Source: Bradyrhizobium japonicum USDA 6
GTDB taxonomy: Bacteria; Pseudomonadota; Alphaproteobacteria; Rhizobiales; Xanthobacteraceae
NCBI RefSeq assembly: GCF_000284375.1
Contig: NC_017249.1
Location: 9,107,001-9,171,000, forward strand
Length of the DNA stretch: 64,000 nt
Reading direction: 5' to 3'
The notes below the pieces were generated by a model, which saw only the letters and a list, made by a program, of their open reading frames with translations, was not told where the DNA came from and ran no database searches. Shown here piece by piece: positions 17,121 to 25,951 of the stretch. A program made the position numbers and the translations under genes. The first letter of the stretch is position 1. Each line of letters starts with the position of its first letter.

Positions 17121-18309
17121 TAGTCATCTGGAACGGAAGTTCGTGACATTAGTTGATCGCTCGGATCTCTAGAGAGGAGAGCGCTCGTGGCGAATGCAGG
17201 TGTGAAAGGCCGGCCGATCGCGCCGTTGGTGCTGAGTTCGCAGGAGCGGGCGTACTTGGAGAGGCAAGTTCGTCGTCATCGTGTAGCCCGATCGCTATCT
17301 GAGCGATGCCGCGCGATCCTGCGGTGTGCAGATGGTCTGCCAAGCAAGTCTGTGGCTGCCGAACTTGGCATCCATGAACACACCGTCGGCAAGTGGCGCC
17401 GCCGATTCTTGAAGGATCGTTGTGATGGCCTGCTTGACGAAGCCCGCCCGGGCCGCCCTCGAACCATCGACGATGATCAGGTTGCCGAGGTAATCGAGCG
17501 GACATTGCGTACGACGCCGCCCGACGCAACGCACTGGTCGATCCGCTCGATGGCTGCGGATACTGGCTTTTCTCACACCACGATCCGCCGAATGTGGACG
17601 GCGTTCGGCTTGCAGCCGCACCGCAGCCAGACATTTAAACTATCGAGCGATCCGCTATTCGTCGATAAGGTGCGCGATATTGTCGGGCTTTATCTGTCGC
17701 CGCCTAACCGAGCCGTTGTCCTCAGTGTCGATGAGAAAAGCCAGATCCAGGCACTCGATCGCGAGCAGCCGGTCTTGCCGATGATGCCTGGGGTGCCGGA
17801 ACGTCGCACGCATAGCTATGTGCGGCATGGTACGACCACGCTGTTTGCCGCGCTCGATGTCGCTTCCGGCTTCGTCATTGGCAAATGCTACAAGCGCCAT
17901 CGGGCGCTCGAGTTCTTGAAGTTTCTCAAAGAGATCGACGCTCAAATCCCTGAGGGGCTCGCTGTCCATATCGTCATGGACAACTACGCTACCCACAAGA
18001 CCCCCAAGATTAAAGCGTGGCTCGCTCGCCGGCCGCACTATCATGTCCACTTCACGCCGACTTCCGCGTCGTGGATCAATCAGATCGAGCGCTGGTTCGC
18101 TGAACTCACCAGAAAGCAGATCCGGCGAGGTGTTCACACCTCCGTCAGGCAGCTCGAAGCCGACATCCGTACCTTCATCGAATTGCACAACAACAACCCG
18201 AAGCCCTTCAAATGGACCAAGTCCGCAGACCAGATCTTGGCTTCCGTCAAACGCTTTTGCCACAAAGCCCAGCAGACTTTATGTGGCGAACTTTAGATTC
18301 ATGTGACTA
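17121..18309. mobile_element. IS630-family insertion sequence
   Basis: Imperfect inverted ends (left TAGTCATCTGGAACGGAAG, then TTCGTGACAT; right GCGAACTTTAGATTCATG, then TGACTA) flank the transposase gene, with TA at both outer edges as expected for IS630 insertion. Left edge interrupts the STAND gene; right edge abuts an IS5-type element. Confidence 0.85.
17187..18296 (+). CDS. IS630-family transposase
   Basis: The 369-aa product has an N-terminal HTH (KSVAAELGIHEHTVGKWRRR, residues about 55-75) and an IS630 DDE domain. The catalytic residues sit in VVLSVDEKSQ (Asp), HIVMDNYATHK (Asp) and SASWINQIERWF (Glu). The frame is uninterrupted, so the element may be active. Confidence 0.93.
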   Translation: MANAGVKGRPIAPLVLSSQERAYLERQVRRHRVARSLSERCRAILRCADGLPSKSVAAELGIHEHTVGKWRRRFLKDRCDGLLDEARPGRPRTIDDDQVAEVIERTLRTTPPDATHWSIRSMAADTGFSHTTIRRMWTAFGLQPHRSQTFKLSSDPLFVDKVRDIVGLYLSPPNRAVVLSVDEKSQIQALDREQPVLPMMPGVPERRTHSYVRHGTTTLFAALDVASGFVIGKCYKRHRALEFLKFLKEIDAQIPEGLAVHIVMDNYATHKTPKIKAWLARRPHYHVHFTPTSASWINQIERWFAELTRKQIRRGVHTSVRQLEADIRTFIELHNNNPKPFKWTKSADQILASVKRFCHKAQQTLCGEL

Positions 18310-19071
18310 GGGCGCGGACTCATAACGAGCGGCGAGCCATAGCCGGATAGATGCAAGTTGGATGAAGGCAAGGTAGTTTCCAGCAAGCCTGTCGTAGCGC
18401 GTCGCCACCCGACGGCATTGTTTGATCCTGTTGAAGAACCGCTCGACGCGGTTGCGGGCGCGGTAGAGATACGGGCTGAAGCAGATCGGATCGGTCCGAT
18501 TGCTTTTCGGCGGGATATTGGCCCATGCGCCCTTTTTCATGGCAAGCTCCCTGATCCAGTCAGCGTCGTAGCCGCGGTCGGCGAGCAGCATTGATCCGGA
18601 TCTCAAACGAGAGAGCAGTTTACCGGCAAGTCGAACGTCGTGCGCCTCGCCAGGACTCAACGCAAGTTGTACCGGTAGACCATTGCTGTCGACCACCGCG
18701 TGGATTTTGCTCGTCAGACCGCCGCGTGACCTTCCCATCGATTGACGCCAGTTTCTTGTGATGCAGGCCCCATGTTGATGTACGCGAACAATGGAAGTGT
18801 CGATCATCTGCACGGCAGCATCATGGGCGCCGGCCAGTGCGCTCATGAGCTTGGCCCACACGCCGGCCCGTCGCCAGCGAACGAATCGATTGTAGCAAGT
18901 GGTGTACGGACCGAAGTTTTCTGGCAGGTCGCGCCATGGCGCTCCGGATCGCAAGACCCAGAAGATGCCGTTGAGGACACGACGGTCATTCACCCGCGGC
19001 ACGCCGCGCGACTTATTCGGCAACATCGGCTTAATGACGGACCACTCATAGTCCGTGAGTTCGTAGCGCAT
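18307..19071 (-). CDS. IS5-family transposase
   Basis: The 254-aa single-frame transposase begins MRYELTDYEWSVIKPMLP. It has the DDE residues in QMIDTSIVRVHQH (Asp), MLLADRGYDADW (Asp) and RARNRVERFFNRIKQ (Glu), the typical YRERFF-like end motif of IS5/IS427. The frame is intact. It lies opposite in direction to the neighbouring IS630 transposase. Confidence 0.92.
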   Translation of the reverse strand: MRYELTDYEWSVIKPMLPNKSRGVPRVNDRRVLNGIFWVLRSGAPWRDLPENFGPYTTCYNRFVRWRRAGVWAKLMSALAGAHDAAVQMIDTSIVRVHQHGACITRNWRQSMGRSRGGLTSKIHAVVDSNGLPVQLALSPGEAHDVRLAGKLLSRLRSGSMLLADRGYDADWIRELAMKKGAWANIPPKSNRTDPICFSPYLYRARNRVERFFNRIKQCRRVATRYDRLAGNYLAFIQLASIRLWLAARYESAP

Positions 19072-19082
19072 GATTCGGCCCC
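18310..19082. mobile_element. IS5-family (IS427-like) insertion sequence
   Basis: Imperfect inverted ends GGGCGCGGACTCAT (left) and the complement of ATGATTCGGCCCC (right) bound a single transposase gene. It directly abuts the IS630 end. The transposase stop codon is completed by the flanking CTA. Confidence 0.75.
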
Positions 19083-19449
19083 TTCCGTTGTGTGGCTTGA
19101 ATCATGGCTCGGCTGTCGGGCTCAACTGGTCGCTATGCACTCGAAAGCCGACCGATTATGCTCACCTTGAGTTTTGTCGTTCCTGACCCAATGTATGGTC
19201 CGGCCGTGCGTAGCAAGAGGTTCGTCGATCAGGTGGTGAGTGGTCTTGCATCAATGTATCCGGCCTTTGATTGGAGCATTCTCTCCGGGCCATCATGGAT
19301 ATCAGCGCGCGTGCGTTCTCATTAGCGGACAGGCCTCGATTGGGCCATTTGGGTCACCAGTGTTCGCATGCGCCGGGAAGACCGAACCTCCATCTCGTCT
19401 CATCCTCTCGCAGACCTTGGCTGGAACCTGTTGATGGGGTTACGTCATC
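19083..19449. other. Non-coding stretch between IS elements
   Basis: I see no supported gene here. Several short open frames exist, but none shows a family motif or ribosome site. It may be flank DNA of the lost target gene. Confidence 0.4.
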
Positions 19450-19629
19450 GCTTGCTCCTCCTACCTCGCAGTTCCTGTGTTCGAGCCGGGGGCCGTTCCT
19501 TCGTCCCGGCCCGCAGGACGTGCGTCGCGTCGCGCGCACGGGCGGTCAAGGCCGGCCGTTGCGCTTTGCTTGCGGCTGGCTCCGGCGTTGCCAGGCCGCG
19601 CCTTGACCGCCCCGAGCACGGCGCGACGA
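19450..19629 (-). ncRNA. Candidate IS110/IS1111-type bridge RNA region
   Basis: About 180 bp of GC-rich non-coding DNA lie directly 3' of the IS110 transposase. They contain a long stem whose arms are GGGCGGTCAAGGC (19542-19554 region) and GCGCCTTGACCGCCC (about 19598-19613). IS110-family elements make a bridge RNA from a non-coding end, and in the IS1111 group this is the 3' side. The assignment rests on position and one hairpin only. Confidence 0.35.
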
Positions 19630-20694
19630 TCAAGCGGATTGGACGTCTGCATCGTTGGTCCTTGTCAGCTCGAAGGCGCGTCCTTTAGCCAGCACCGCCC
19701 AGGCGATGCGGGCAAGCTTGTTGGCGAGTGCGATCGCTAGCACGTTGTGGTGCAATCGCTTCTTGGCGGCTTCGATCCAGGATCTGAGTCCGTAACGTTC
19801 CCAGTTCTTGATCCTGACCAGCACCACCCATGCCGCCTGCACGAACAGAACGCGCAGGTAGCGATTGCCGCGCCTTGAGATTTTGCCGAGGATCGTGCGG
19901 TCTCCCGTCGAGATCTGCTTGGGCACCAGTCCGAGCCAGGCGCCGAAGTCACGGCCTTTGGAGAAGACGTCTCCAGTGCCGATCGCGGCTACCATGGCGC
20001 TCGAAATGATCGGCCCGATGCCAGGCACCGTCATCAGGCGCGAACATGCCTGATCTTGACGGGCCAGTGCTTCGATCTCGCCGGAGAGGCTATCGATGCG
20101 CTGATCCAGCCGGCGCCAGTCGCCTGCCAACTCCTCGATGACACGCAACATGCGTGGCGACAGGGCATCGGTGCGCGTGGCAAGGATGGTGGGCAGTTCT
20201 GTGCGCAGGAAGCCGATACCCTGGCGCACCGCGATCCCGCGTTCCAGCATGAAGGCGCGAATCTGGTTGATGATGCCGGTGCGTTGCGACACCAGCCGCT
20301 CGCGCACCCGATGCAGCGCCTGCAGATCCAGTTGCTCCGCGGTCTTGGTCGCCACGAACTTCATCGTCGGGCGTTGCACGGCTTCGGCAATCGCTTCGGC
20401 ATCATTGAAGTCGTTCTTCGGTCCTTTGCTATAAGGGCGGACATATTTGGCCGGCATCAACCTGGCATCGTGACCTAGCGATGCGAGTTTGCGGCTCAAA
20501 TGATGTGCGCCGACGCAGGCTTCCATGCCGATCAGGCAAGGCTGCATATTGGCGAGCCGCGCCTCCACCTGGCCACGCGACCACTTTTGCCGCAGCACGA
20601 TGGCGCCGCGCGTATCGTGGCCCACGACGTGGAACGAGTTTTTGCCGATATCGATGCCGATCACGGCGATCGCAGTACTGGGTGTCTGGGACAT
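19630..20694 (-). CDS. IS110-family transposase
   Basis: The 354-aa product has the N-terminal RuvC-like DEDD domain (VIGIDIGKNSFHVVG; GMEACVGAHH; KNDFNDAEAIAEA) and the C-terminal transposase_20 domain with LMTVPGIGPIISSAMVA and ISRRGNRYLRVLFVQAAW. The long 3' and short 5' non-coding ends suggest the IS1111 group. It appears intact. Confidence 0.93.
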   Translation of the reverse strand: MSQTPSTAIAVIGIDIGKNSFHVVGHDTRGAIVLRQKWSRGQVEARLANMQPCLIGMEACVGAHHLSRKLASLGHDARLMPAKYVRPYSKGPKNDFNDAEAIAEAVQRPTMKFVATKTAEQLDLQALHRVRERLVSQRTGIINQIRAFMLERGIAVRQGIGFLRTELPTILATRTDALSPRMLRVIEELAGDWRRLDQRIDSLSGEIEALARQDQACSRLMTVPGIGPIISSAMVAAIGTGDVFSKGRDFGAWLGLVPKQISTGDRTILGKISRRGNRYLRVLFVQAAWVVLVRIKNWERYGLRSWIEAAKKRLHHNVLAIALANKLARIAWAVLAKGRAFELTRTNDADVQSA

Positions 20695-20772
20695 GGCGTG
20701 CTCCTTGTCTTGGCGCCCCTGGCCAGCTTATCGCTGGCGGGGCAGGAGCACGGCCGGACCATCCCATTAGCA

Positions 20773-20890
20773 GATCTGAGGCGTTGCGCCGAGCCCCGCG
20801 AAGTAGCCAACGTGGTGATCTTTCTCGATAGGACGGCGCCAGCGCGATGGCTGGGCCGTCCTGACGGCTGATGCGGGGACCATCAATCGG
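20773..20890 (+). pseudogene. Remnant of SDR C-terminus
   Basis: Pieces of an SDR C-terminal region are readable in changing frames: LRRCAEPREVANVVIFL, then DGASAMAGPS, then LTADAGTIN. This is the usual R-x-x-EPEEVANVVxFL ... TADGGTI ending. The IS110 element sits at its upstream edge and probably destroyed the gene. Confidence 0.6.
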
Positions 20891-20951
20891 CTAACCGGCG
20901 GTATCGAAGACAGCTGCCGGTCCTTCATGATGAAGGTCCGTCAAACGTGTG

Positions 20952-21536
20952 CTACGCAGTGGTTTGCACAGAAGAGCGACGCAAGCCGGTGCTCCATAGC
21001 CAAACGGCCGAAACCATAAAGTAGAAGGCACCGAACGCGGCGTAGCCGGCAACGTCACTAATCCCGACATTGGTAACAACCCCCGCCCGGTAGACGAAGA
21101 AGCACCCCGCCAGCGCCGACTGTGCGCCGCTGAGGATCATCGCCCATTGTGCGCCGGCCGATCCCCAGCGGCCCACGCCGGTCGCAAGCTGAAGAAGCCC
21201 CGCGACGACCGCCCATGCCCCGAAGATCAAAAGCACGGCATTCATGCTCCGCGTCAGCGCGATGGTGACCGCTATTGCAGTAATAATGCTAATGATGACA
21301 TTGACCATCTGGCTCTTGCTCGAAGCAAGCCCACTGCTGCGTTGCGCGTCGAGATAGTTGGCGAGGGCATCCCACAAGGGATAGGCAACCAGCAGGATGG
21401 CCGCGAGATGGGAACGGTCTCTGGCGATCGTCAAGGCCGCAACCGCCCATAGAGCCGCGACGGCAGAGCGAATGAAATAGTAGCGCTTGAGCCAGGCATT
21501 GGCTTTCGGAGAAGGACGTGTAGTGCTGAGCGTCAT
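20952..21536 (-). CDS. DUF308-like integral membrane protein
   Basis: The 194-aa product starts at ATG 21536 (ribosome site AGGAAGAGACC). It has about six hydrophobic segments, e.g. AALWAVAALTIA, MVNVIISIITAIAVTIAL and AVLLIFGAWAVVAGLLQLATG. The last matches the repeated pattern of DUF308/HdeD-like membrane proteins. The function is unknown; family members have been tied to stress. The gene is separated from the following TetR gene by about 265 bp and runs the other way. Confidence 0.75.
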   Translation of the reverse strand: MTLSTTRPSPKANAWLKRYYFIRSAVAALWAVAALTIARDRSHLAAILLVAYPLWDALANYLDAQRSSGLASSKSQMVNVIISIITAIAVTIALTRSMNAVLLIFGAWAVVAGLLQLATGVGRWGSAGAQWAMILSGAQSALAGCFFVYRAGVVTNVGISDVAGYAAFGAFYFMVSAVWLWSTGLRRSSVQTTA

Positions 21537-21772
21537 GTGGTCTCTTCCTGGATGGCAGTTACCCGTCCGCCTGGTCATTATGTTTTCACGCCACGGCGTA
21601 GCAGAGGGGAAGCATCATGATTGTCGTTTCGCCTCCTTTGCGAGGCGGCGTCGGACAGGATGTAACCAACTACGAGGCGATGCCGGGAGCCGTTACTGAG
21701 GCCGAACGAAAATTTTGGACGGTCCTCACAGCCTGAGCAACGCAGGCCTGCATATAAATCGACTATTGCAAT

Positions 21773-21792
21773 TAGGAACCGTTTGGTTTATA
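21773..21792. promoter_or_regulatory. Half-conserved TetR operator at promoter
   Basis: AGGAACCGTTTGGTTTAT matches the perfect palindrome found after the TetR gene (AGGAACCAATTGGTTCCT) at most positions. It sits 10-27 bp before the TetR start. Confidence 0.55.
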
Positions 21793-21800
21793 TTGCCCGT

Positions 21801-22408
21801 ATGATGACCATCAATACCAAACTTCCTGTGGGACGCCCCCGTGAATTCGATCTCGACGAGGCGGTGAGGCGAGCGATGCAAATCTTTTGGGATCGTGGGT
21901 TTCACGACGCATCGTTGCCTGATCTGCTTGCCGGAATGCAGCTTTCGAAGGGCAGCTTCTACAAGGCTTTCGGTGACAAGAAATCTGTCTTCCTGCGCGC
22001 CCTCGAGTTCTACACCGACGATGGCGTACGAAACGTCCAGGAGGTTCTGCGATCAGCCCCTCGCCGAAGGCGGCAATCCGCAACGCGTTGGTGCGGTATG
22101 CGGATTTGTCGTCTGGGAAAAAAGGGGTGCGCGGTTGTTTCGGTGTGTTGACGGCTGCCGAGATGTTGCCGGGAGATCCCGACATCGCAGAGGTGATCAA
22201 GCGTCTTTTCTCCAGGCTTCAAGCCCTGTTCGCTGCAACGATCGCGAAAGGACAGGCCGCCGGCGAAATCGCCAATAGGTCCGATCCTGAAGTCATCGCG
22301 CACTTTATCGTCTCACATGCACAAGGCATGCGGGTGCTTGGTAAAGTTGGATCACGCCGCGACGAGATGCTGAAAGATGCCGATCTCCTGATGGAGATGC
22401 TTTTTTAA
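21801..22408 (+). pseudogene. TetR-family regulator, frameshifted
   Basis: The N-terminal HTH is intact (GRPREFDLDEAVRRAMQIFW, then GSFYKAFGDKKSVF). Near 22055 the frame shifts by one base. The C-terminal domain continues in another frame (SPKAAIRNALVRYADLSS, CFGVLTAAEMLPGD, and the end LLMEMLF). Repaired, this is a normal TetR of about 200 aa like the tetracycline-repressor group with a Cys in CFGV. It lies between two matching operators, so it probably regulated itself and the next transpeptidase gene. Confidence 0.85.
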
Positions 22409-22418
22409 AAGCAAAATT

Positions 22419-22436
22419 AGGAACCAATTGGTTCCT
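22419..22436. promoter_or_regulatory. Perfect 18-bp palindrome, probable TetR operator
   Basis: AGGAACCAATTGGTTCCT is an 18-bp perfect palindrome, 10 bp after the TetR stop and 105 bp before the L,D-transpeptidase gene. A diverged copy precedes the TetR gene. Confidence 0.7.
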
Positions 22437-22540
22437 ATTGCAGTTGTGCCGATGGCACGCTTGGCTTTCCTGGGAGCTTCAATGTTCGGATATCAGCAAC
22501 AGAGTCACCGATTGGACTGCGGCGAAGGTTACGGTTCGAT

Positions 22541-23215
22541 ATGAGGAACTCAGATGCCAGGCGCTCTATGCGGTTCTCGGTATTCGGTGCAATGGCGATC
22601 GTTCTCTCGGGTTGTGCCAGTCGCAGCGGCCTCGTCGAGGCCGATATCATCAGCACGCCGAGTGAGTACGCGCAACTCGTCGACGGAGTTTACACCTTAC
22701 CAGCCGTCGACATATCCGGCGTCGATCCGGCGATGTTGCGCCAGCGCGTGGACTATACGACGAATGAGCCTGTCGGGACGATTGTCATCGATACGGCTGC
22801 TCATCAGCTCTATCTTGTCGAGGGCGACGGAAAGGCCATGCGCTACGGCATTGGCGTTGGCAAGGATGGTCTCGCTTTCGCAGGCACCGCGACCATTAGG
22901 CGAAAGGCGGAATGGCCGCATTGGACTCCGACCAAGAACATGATGAATCGGGAGCCTGCGCGCTATGGCCATCTCGCCAGCGGAATGGCCGGCGGGCTTG
23001 GCAATCCCCTTGGACCACGCGCGCTGTACCTCTTTCAGGGCGAACGGGACACGATGTTCCGCATTCATGGGACGACCGAGCCGGAGACGATCGGTCGCGC
23101 CGTTTCGAGCGGATGCATTCGACTCATCAACCAAGACATCATCGATCTCTATAGCCGGGTCAAGATCGGCAGCCGCGTCGTCGTCATCCAGGGCGGCCGA
23201 GCGGTGAGTTCTTGA
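22541..23215 (+). CDS. L,D-transpeptidase (YkuD) lipoprotein
   Basis: The 224-aa product has an N-terminal lipoprotein signal ending in the lipobox VLSGC (about residue 25). A YkuD domain follows (GTIVIDTAAHQLYLVEGDG, then the catalytic block HGTTEP...GRAVSSGCIRL with His, Ser and the nucleophilic Cys). Such enzymes make 3-3 peptidoglycan cross-links or attach proteins to the wall in the periplasm. It follows the 18-bp palindrome and may be repressed by the adjacent TetR protein. Confidence 0.92.
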   Translation: MRNSDARRSMRFSVFGAMAIVLSGCASRSGLVEADIISTPSEYAQLVDGVYTLPAVDISGVDPAMLRQRVDYTTNEPVGTIVIDTAAHQLYLVEGDGKAMRYGIGVGKDGLAFAGTATIRRKAEWPHWTPTKNMMNREPARYGHLASGMAGGLGNPLGPRALYLFQGERDTMFRIHGTTEPETIGRAVSSGCIRLINQDIIDLYSRVKIGSRVVVIQGGRAVSS

Positions 23216-23319
23216 GCATGGCCTCTGATCGCAGAGAGTCGGTCGGCCTTGGCCGATATCACGGGTCGCAATAGCGGCGAACGATTTGCATCGTCTGATA
23301 ACAACTCGGAGAAGAAAGC

Positions 23320-24198
23320 ATGAAGACTTGGCTCATCACAGGCTGCTCAAGCGGCTTCGGCCAGCGGCTCGCGCTCGCGGCGGCGGAGCGCGGCGATCAG
23401 GTCGTCGCGACGGCCCGCAGTGTCAAGACGATCGAGGATATGGCCGAGCCTTTCGACGGCCGCATGATCACCGTGCCACTGGACGTGACCGATGCGGCGG
23501 CAGCCAAGGCCGCGGTCGCAAAAGCGGTCGAGACCTTCGGCGGGTTCGACGTGCTCGTCAACAATGCCGGATACGGACTGCATGGCGCGATTGAGGAGGG
23601 GACGTCTGACGAATACCGGCCGATGTTCGAGGTAAACCTCTTCGGTTTGATCGAAGCCACCAGAGCCGCCCTGCCCGTCATGCGGCGCTCGGGCGGAGCG
23701 ATCGTCAATATGTCGTCCGTCGCCGGCATCTCGGGCGGCGGAGGCGGCGGTTACTACAACGCCGCCAAGTTCGCCGTGGAAGGGATTTCCGAAGCGCTCG
23801 CCAGCGAGTTGAAGCCGTTCGGCATCCGAGTGCTGATCGTGGAGCCTGGGCCGTTTCGCACCGATTTCCTCGGCCGTTCGATCACAGTCGCCGCCAACGA
23901 GATGCCGGAATATGCCGGGACCTCGCGCAGGCACTATCGCGAAACCAATAACGGCAATCAGGCGGGCGACCCCGACAAGGCGATCGCAGTGATCCTGCGC
24001 GCCGTCGACGACGACGACGCCCCGCTTCACCTGCCGCTCGGCCCGGTCGCGCATGCTGCCGCCGAGCGAAAGCTGGCTGCCTTCCGCAGCGATATCGACG
24101 CCTGGCACGACATCACGATCGCTACCGATTTCGACCCGCCCGGAACGCGGGTCGCGAGCTCCGATCGAACGTCAACATCGACGGGACAGCGACCATGA
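23320..24198 (+). CDS. SDR-family oxidoreductase
   Basis: The 292-aa product shows the classical SDR set: cofactor motif TGCSSGFGQ (residues about 8-16), NNAGYG, the catalytic Ser in NMSSVAG, YYNAAKFAVEG (Tyr and Lys), and EPGPFRTDF. The ribosome site is the GAGAAGAAAGC before ATG 23320. It overlaps the following hydrolase gene by 4 bp (ATGA), so the pair is translationally coupled. The substrate is unknown; the context suggests catabolism of a carbonyl or alcohol intermediate. Confidence 0.92.
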   Translation: MKTWLITGCSSGFGQRLALAAAERGDQVVATARSVKTIEDMAEPFDGRMITVPLDVTDAAAAKAAVAKAVETFGGFDVLVNNAGYGLHGAIEEGTSDEYRPMFEVNLFGLIEATRAALPVMRRSGGAIVNMSSVAGISGGGGGGYYNAAKFAVEGISEALASELKPFGIRVLIVEPGPFRTDFLGRSITVAANEMPEYAGTSRRHYRETNNGNQAGDPDKAIAVILRAVDDDDAPLHLPLGPVAHAAAERKLAAFRSDIDAWHDITIATDFDPPGTRVASSDRTSTSTGQRP

Positions 24199-25043
24199 TC
24201 GCGACTCTGAAGGGTTTTGCCCAACAGCTGGTGCCGGTGAACGGCATCAAGATCAACGCCGTCACGGGCGGCTCAGGCCCGTCGATTCTTCTGCTGCATG
24301 GCTGGCCGGAAACATGGTGGGAATGGCACCATGTGATGCCGCAACTGGCCGCGCATTTCAGCGTGGTCGCGATCGATCTGCGCGGCGCCGGCTTTTCCGA
24401 CTGTCCGCTCGGCGGCTACGACAAGGCGACAATGGCGCGCGACGCGCACGAAGTGATGGCTGCCCTTGGCCATCAACGCTACGCAGTGTGCGGCCATGAT
24501 ATCGGCGGAATGGTGGCCTTGCCGCTGGCTGCTGTCTATCGAGAGGCCGTAACCCACCTGGCCGTTCTGGACGTTCCGCTTCCCGGCTGGAGCGGATGGG
24601 AGGCGACGATCGCAACGCTCTGGCACTTTGGTTTCCACATGAGCCGGGATCTCCCCGAGCGCCTGATCCATGGCCGTGAATACGACTATGTTTCGAGCTT
24701 CATGGCCGAGCGGTTCTACGATCACAGCAGCTTCGATCCGGCGGATGTCGAGATCTACGCCAAAGCAATGGCGCTCCCCGGCCGCACCCGCGGCGGCATG
24801 GAATGGTATCGCACCCTCGCCGCCGACCACGCAGCGGCGCTTGAGTACAAGAAGCAACCGCTCGAGATCCCGGTGCTGGCTCTCGGCGGGGATCATCGCT
24901 TTGGTCCGCATATGGTGCCGATGGTCGAGGAATTCGCCAGCAACGTAACGGGCGGCTCGATCGCCCGCTGTAGCCACTATGTCGCGGACGAGCGGCCGGA
25001 TGCAGTCGCAGCCGCTCTGATCGAGTTCATCGGAGCCCATTGA
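24195..25043 (+). CDS. Alpha/beta hydrolase, epoxide-hydrolase-like
   Basis: The 282-aa product has the epoxide hydrolase/dehalogenase pattern: oxyanion-hole motif LLHGWPETWW (residues about 33-43) and nucleophile elbow CGHDIGG with Asp in place of Ser. A late acid lies in ALGGDHRFGP, and the final His in RCSHYVADERP. An Asp nucleophile fits epoxide hydrolase or haloalkane/haloacetate dehalogenase rather than esterase. It is coupled to the SDR gene. Confidence 0.88.
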   Translation: MIATLKGFAQQLVPVNGIKINAVTGGSGPSILLLHGWPETWWEWHHVMPQLAAHFSVVAIDLRGAGFSDCPLGGYDKATMARDAHEVMAALGHQRYAVCGHDIGGMVALPLAAVYREAVTHLAVLDVPLPGWSGWEATIATLWHFGFHMSRDLPERLIHGREYDYVSSFMAERFYDHSSFDPADVEIYAKAMALPGRTRGGMEWYRTLAADHAAALEYKKQPLEIPVLALGGDHRFGPHMVPMVEEFASNVTGGSIARCSHYVADERPDAVAAALIEFIGAH

Positions 25044-25148
25044 AACTCGGCGCCCGTGTCGTTGTGGGCCGGAGAAATCGCGACACTGCGGCAACAGAGC
25101 CCCGCACTCATCACGATCGATCAATTCAATCAGAAAGGACAACCCGTC

Positions 25149-25679
25149 ATGACCACACCTATCATCCGCGGCGTCAACCATATCGGCATCACGGTGCCCG
25201 ACATAGAAGCCGCGAAATCGTTCCTGGTGCAAGCTTTCGGCGGCCAGGTGATCTATCAGTCCTTCGGGCCGCAGGATCCGCCGCGGCAAGGCCCCGAATT
25301 CGAGCGGGCCGTCGGAGCGTTCCCGGGAACGGTCGTGCGTGGACAGGCGATGGTCAAGATCGGCACCGGACCCGACATCGAGCTGTTCGAAATGCACGGC
25401 CCCCAACAAGCCCAGCCGATCCGAGCGAGCGACTTCGGCATCACGCATTTCGGTGTCTACACCGACGACATCGACGCCTCGGTCACGCGCTTCGAAAAGG
25501 CCGGAGGCACACGCCTCACCGCGCCGCGCGCGATTCCTTACGCAACCGAGAAAGGTCTTGGAAACAAGGTCTGTTACTGCCGAATGCCATGGGGCACCAC
25601 GATGGAATTCATCACCACGCCAGATCGCATGCCTTACCACGACCAGACGGCCTTGCGGAGGTGGCAAGACGAGGATTGA
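25149..25679 (+). CDS. VOC-family protein
   Basis: ATG 25149 is chosen because AGAAAGGAC precedes it and the product then starts at the first VOC strand (MTTPIIRGVNHIGITVPD). The 176-aa product has two VOC halves; the second holds ITHFGVYTDDIDASV and TTMEFITTP (Glu ligand). Possible roles are ring-cleavage dioxygenase, isomerase or lyase. It belongs to the SDR/hydrolase/VOC/EthD cluster. Confidence 0.88.
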   Translation: MTTPIIRGVNHIGITVPDIEAAKSFLVQAFGGQVIYQSFGPQDPPRQGPEFERAVGAFPGTVVRGQAMVKIGTGPDIELFEMHGPQQAQPIRASDFGITHFGVYTDDIDASVTRFEKAGGTRLTAPRAIPYATEKGLGNKVCYCRMPWGTTMEFITTPDRMPYHDQTALRRWQDED

Positions 25680-25951
25680 GATGAGCGGGACGGCGCCGGC
25701 TCGCGCCGTCGACATGCAGGTTGCACGGCACCGGCTGGGCGCTCGGTCCTCCGCGCGTCTTTTCGAAACAGAGTCCAAGCCGCCGTCTCATCCTCGATAT
25801 GTGCCCGAATCGGCGGGGCAGCGCGATGCCGGACGATTCACACGGTTCGCGTAAACCGGGCAAGGGCCGTCCGGCGGCCGACATACATATCGATCGCAAT
25901 CATAAACAGCGGACGCGCGCTGAATGCGAAGGTTCTGTAGAAAGTCGTCTG

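Noticed and set aside
19104..19325. Possible 73-aa gene between IS5 and IS110
   Set aside because: No ribosome site, no family pattern and IS-flank position.
19470..19500. tRNA T-arm-like GTTCGAGCC
   Set aside because: No acceptor, D or anticodon arms can be folded around it.
24273..25778. 501-aa minus-strand frame over the hydrolase and VOC genes
   Set aside because: Antisense to two well-supported genes, with no ribosome site or domain.
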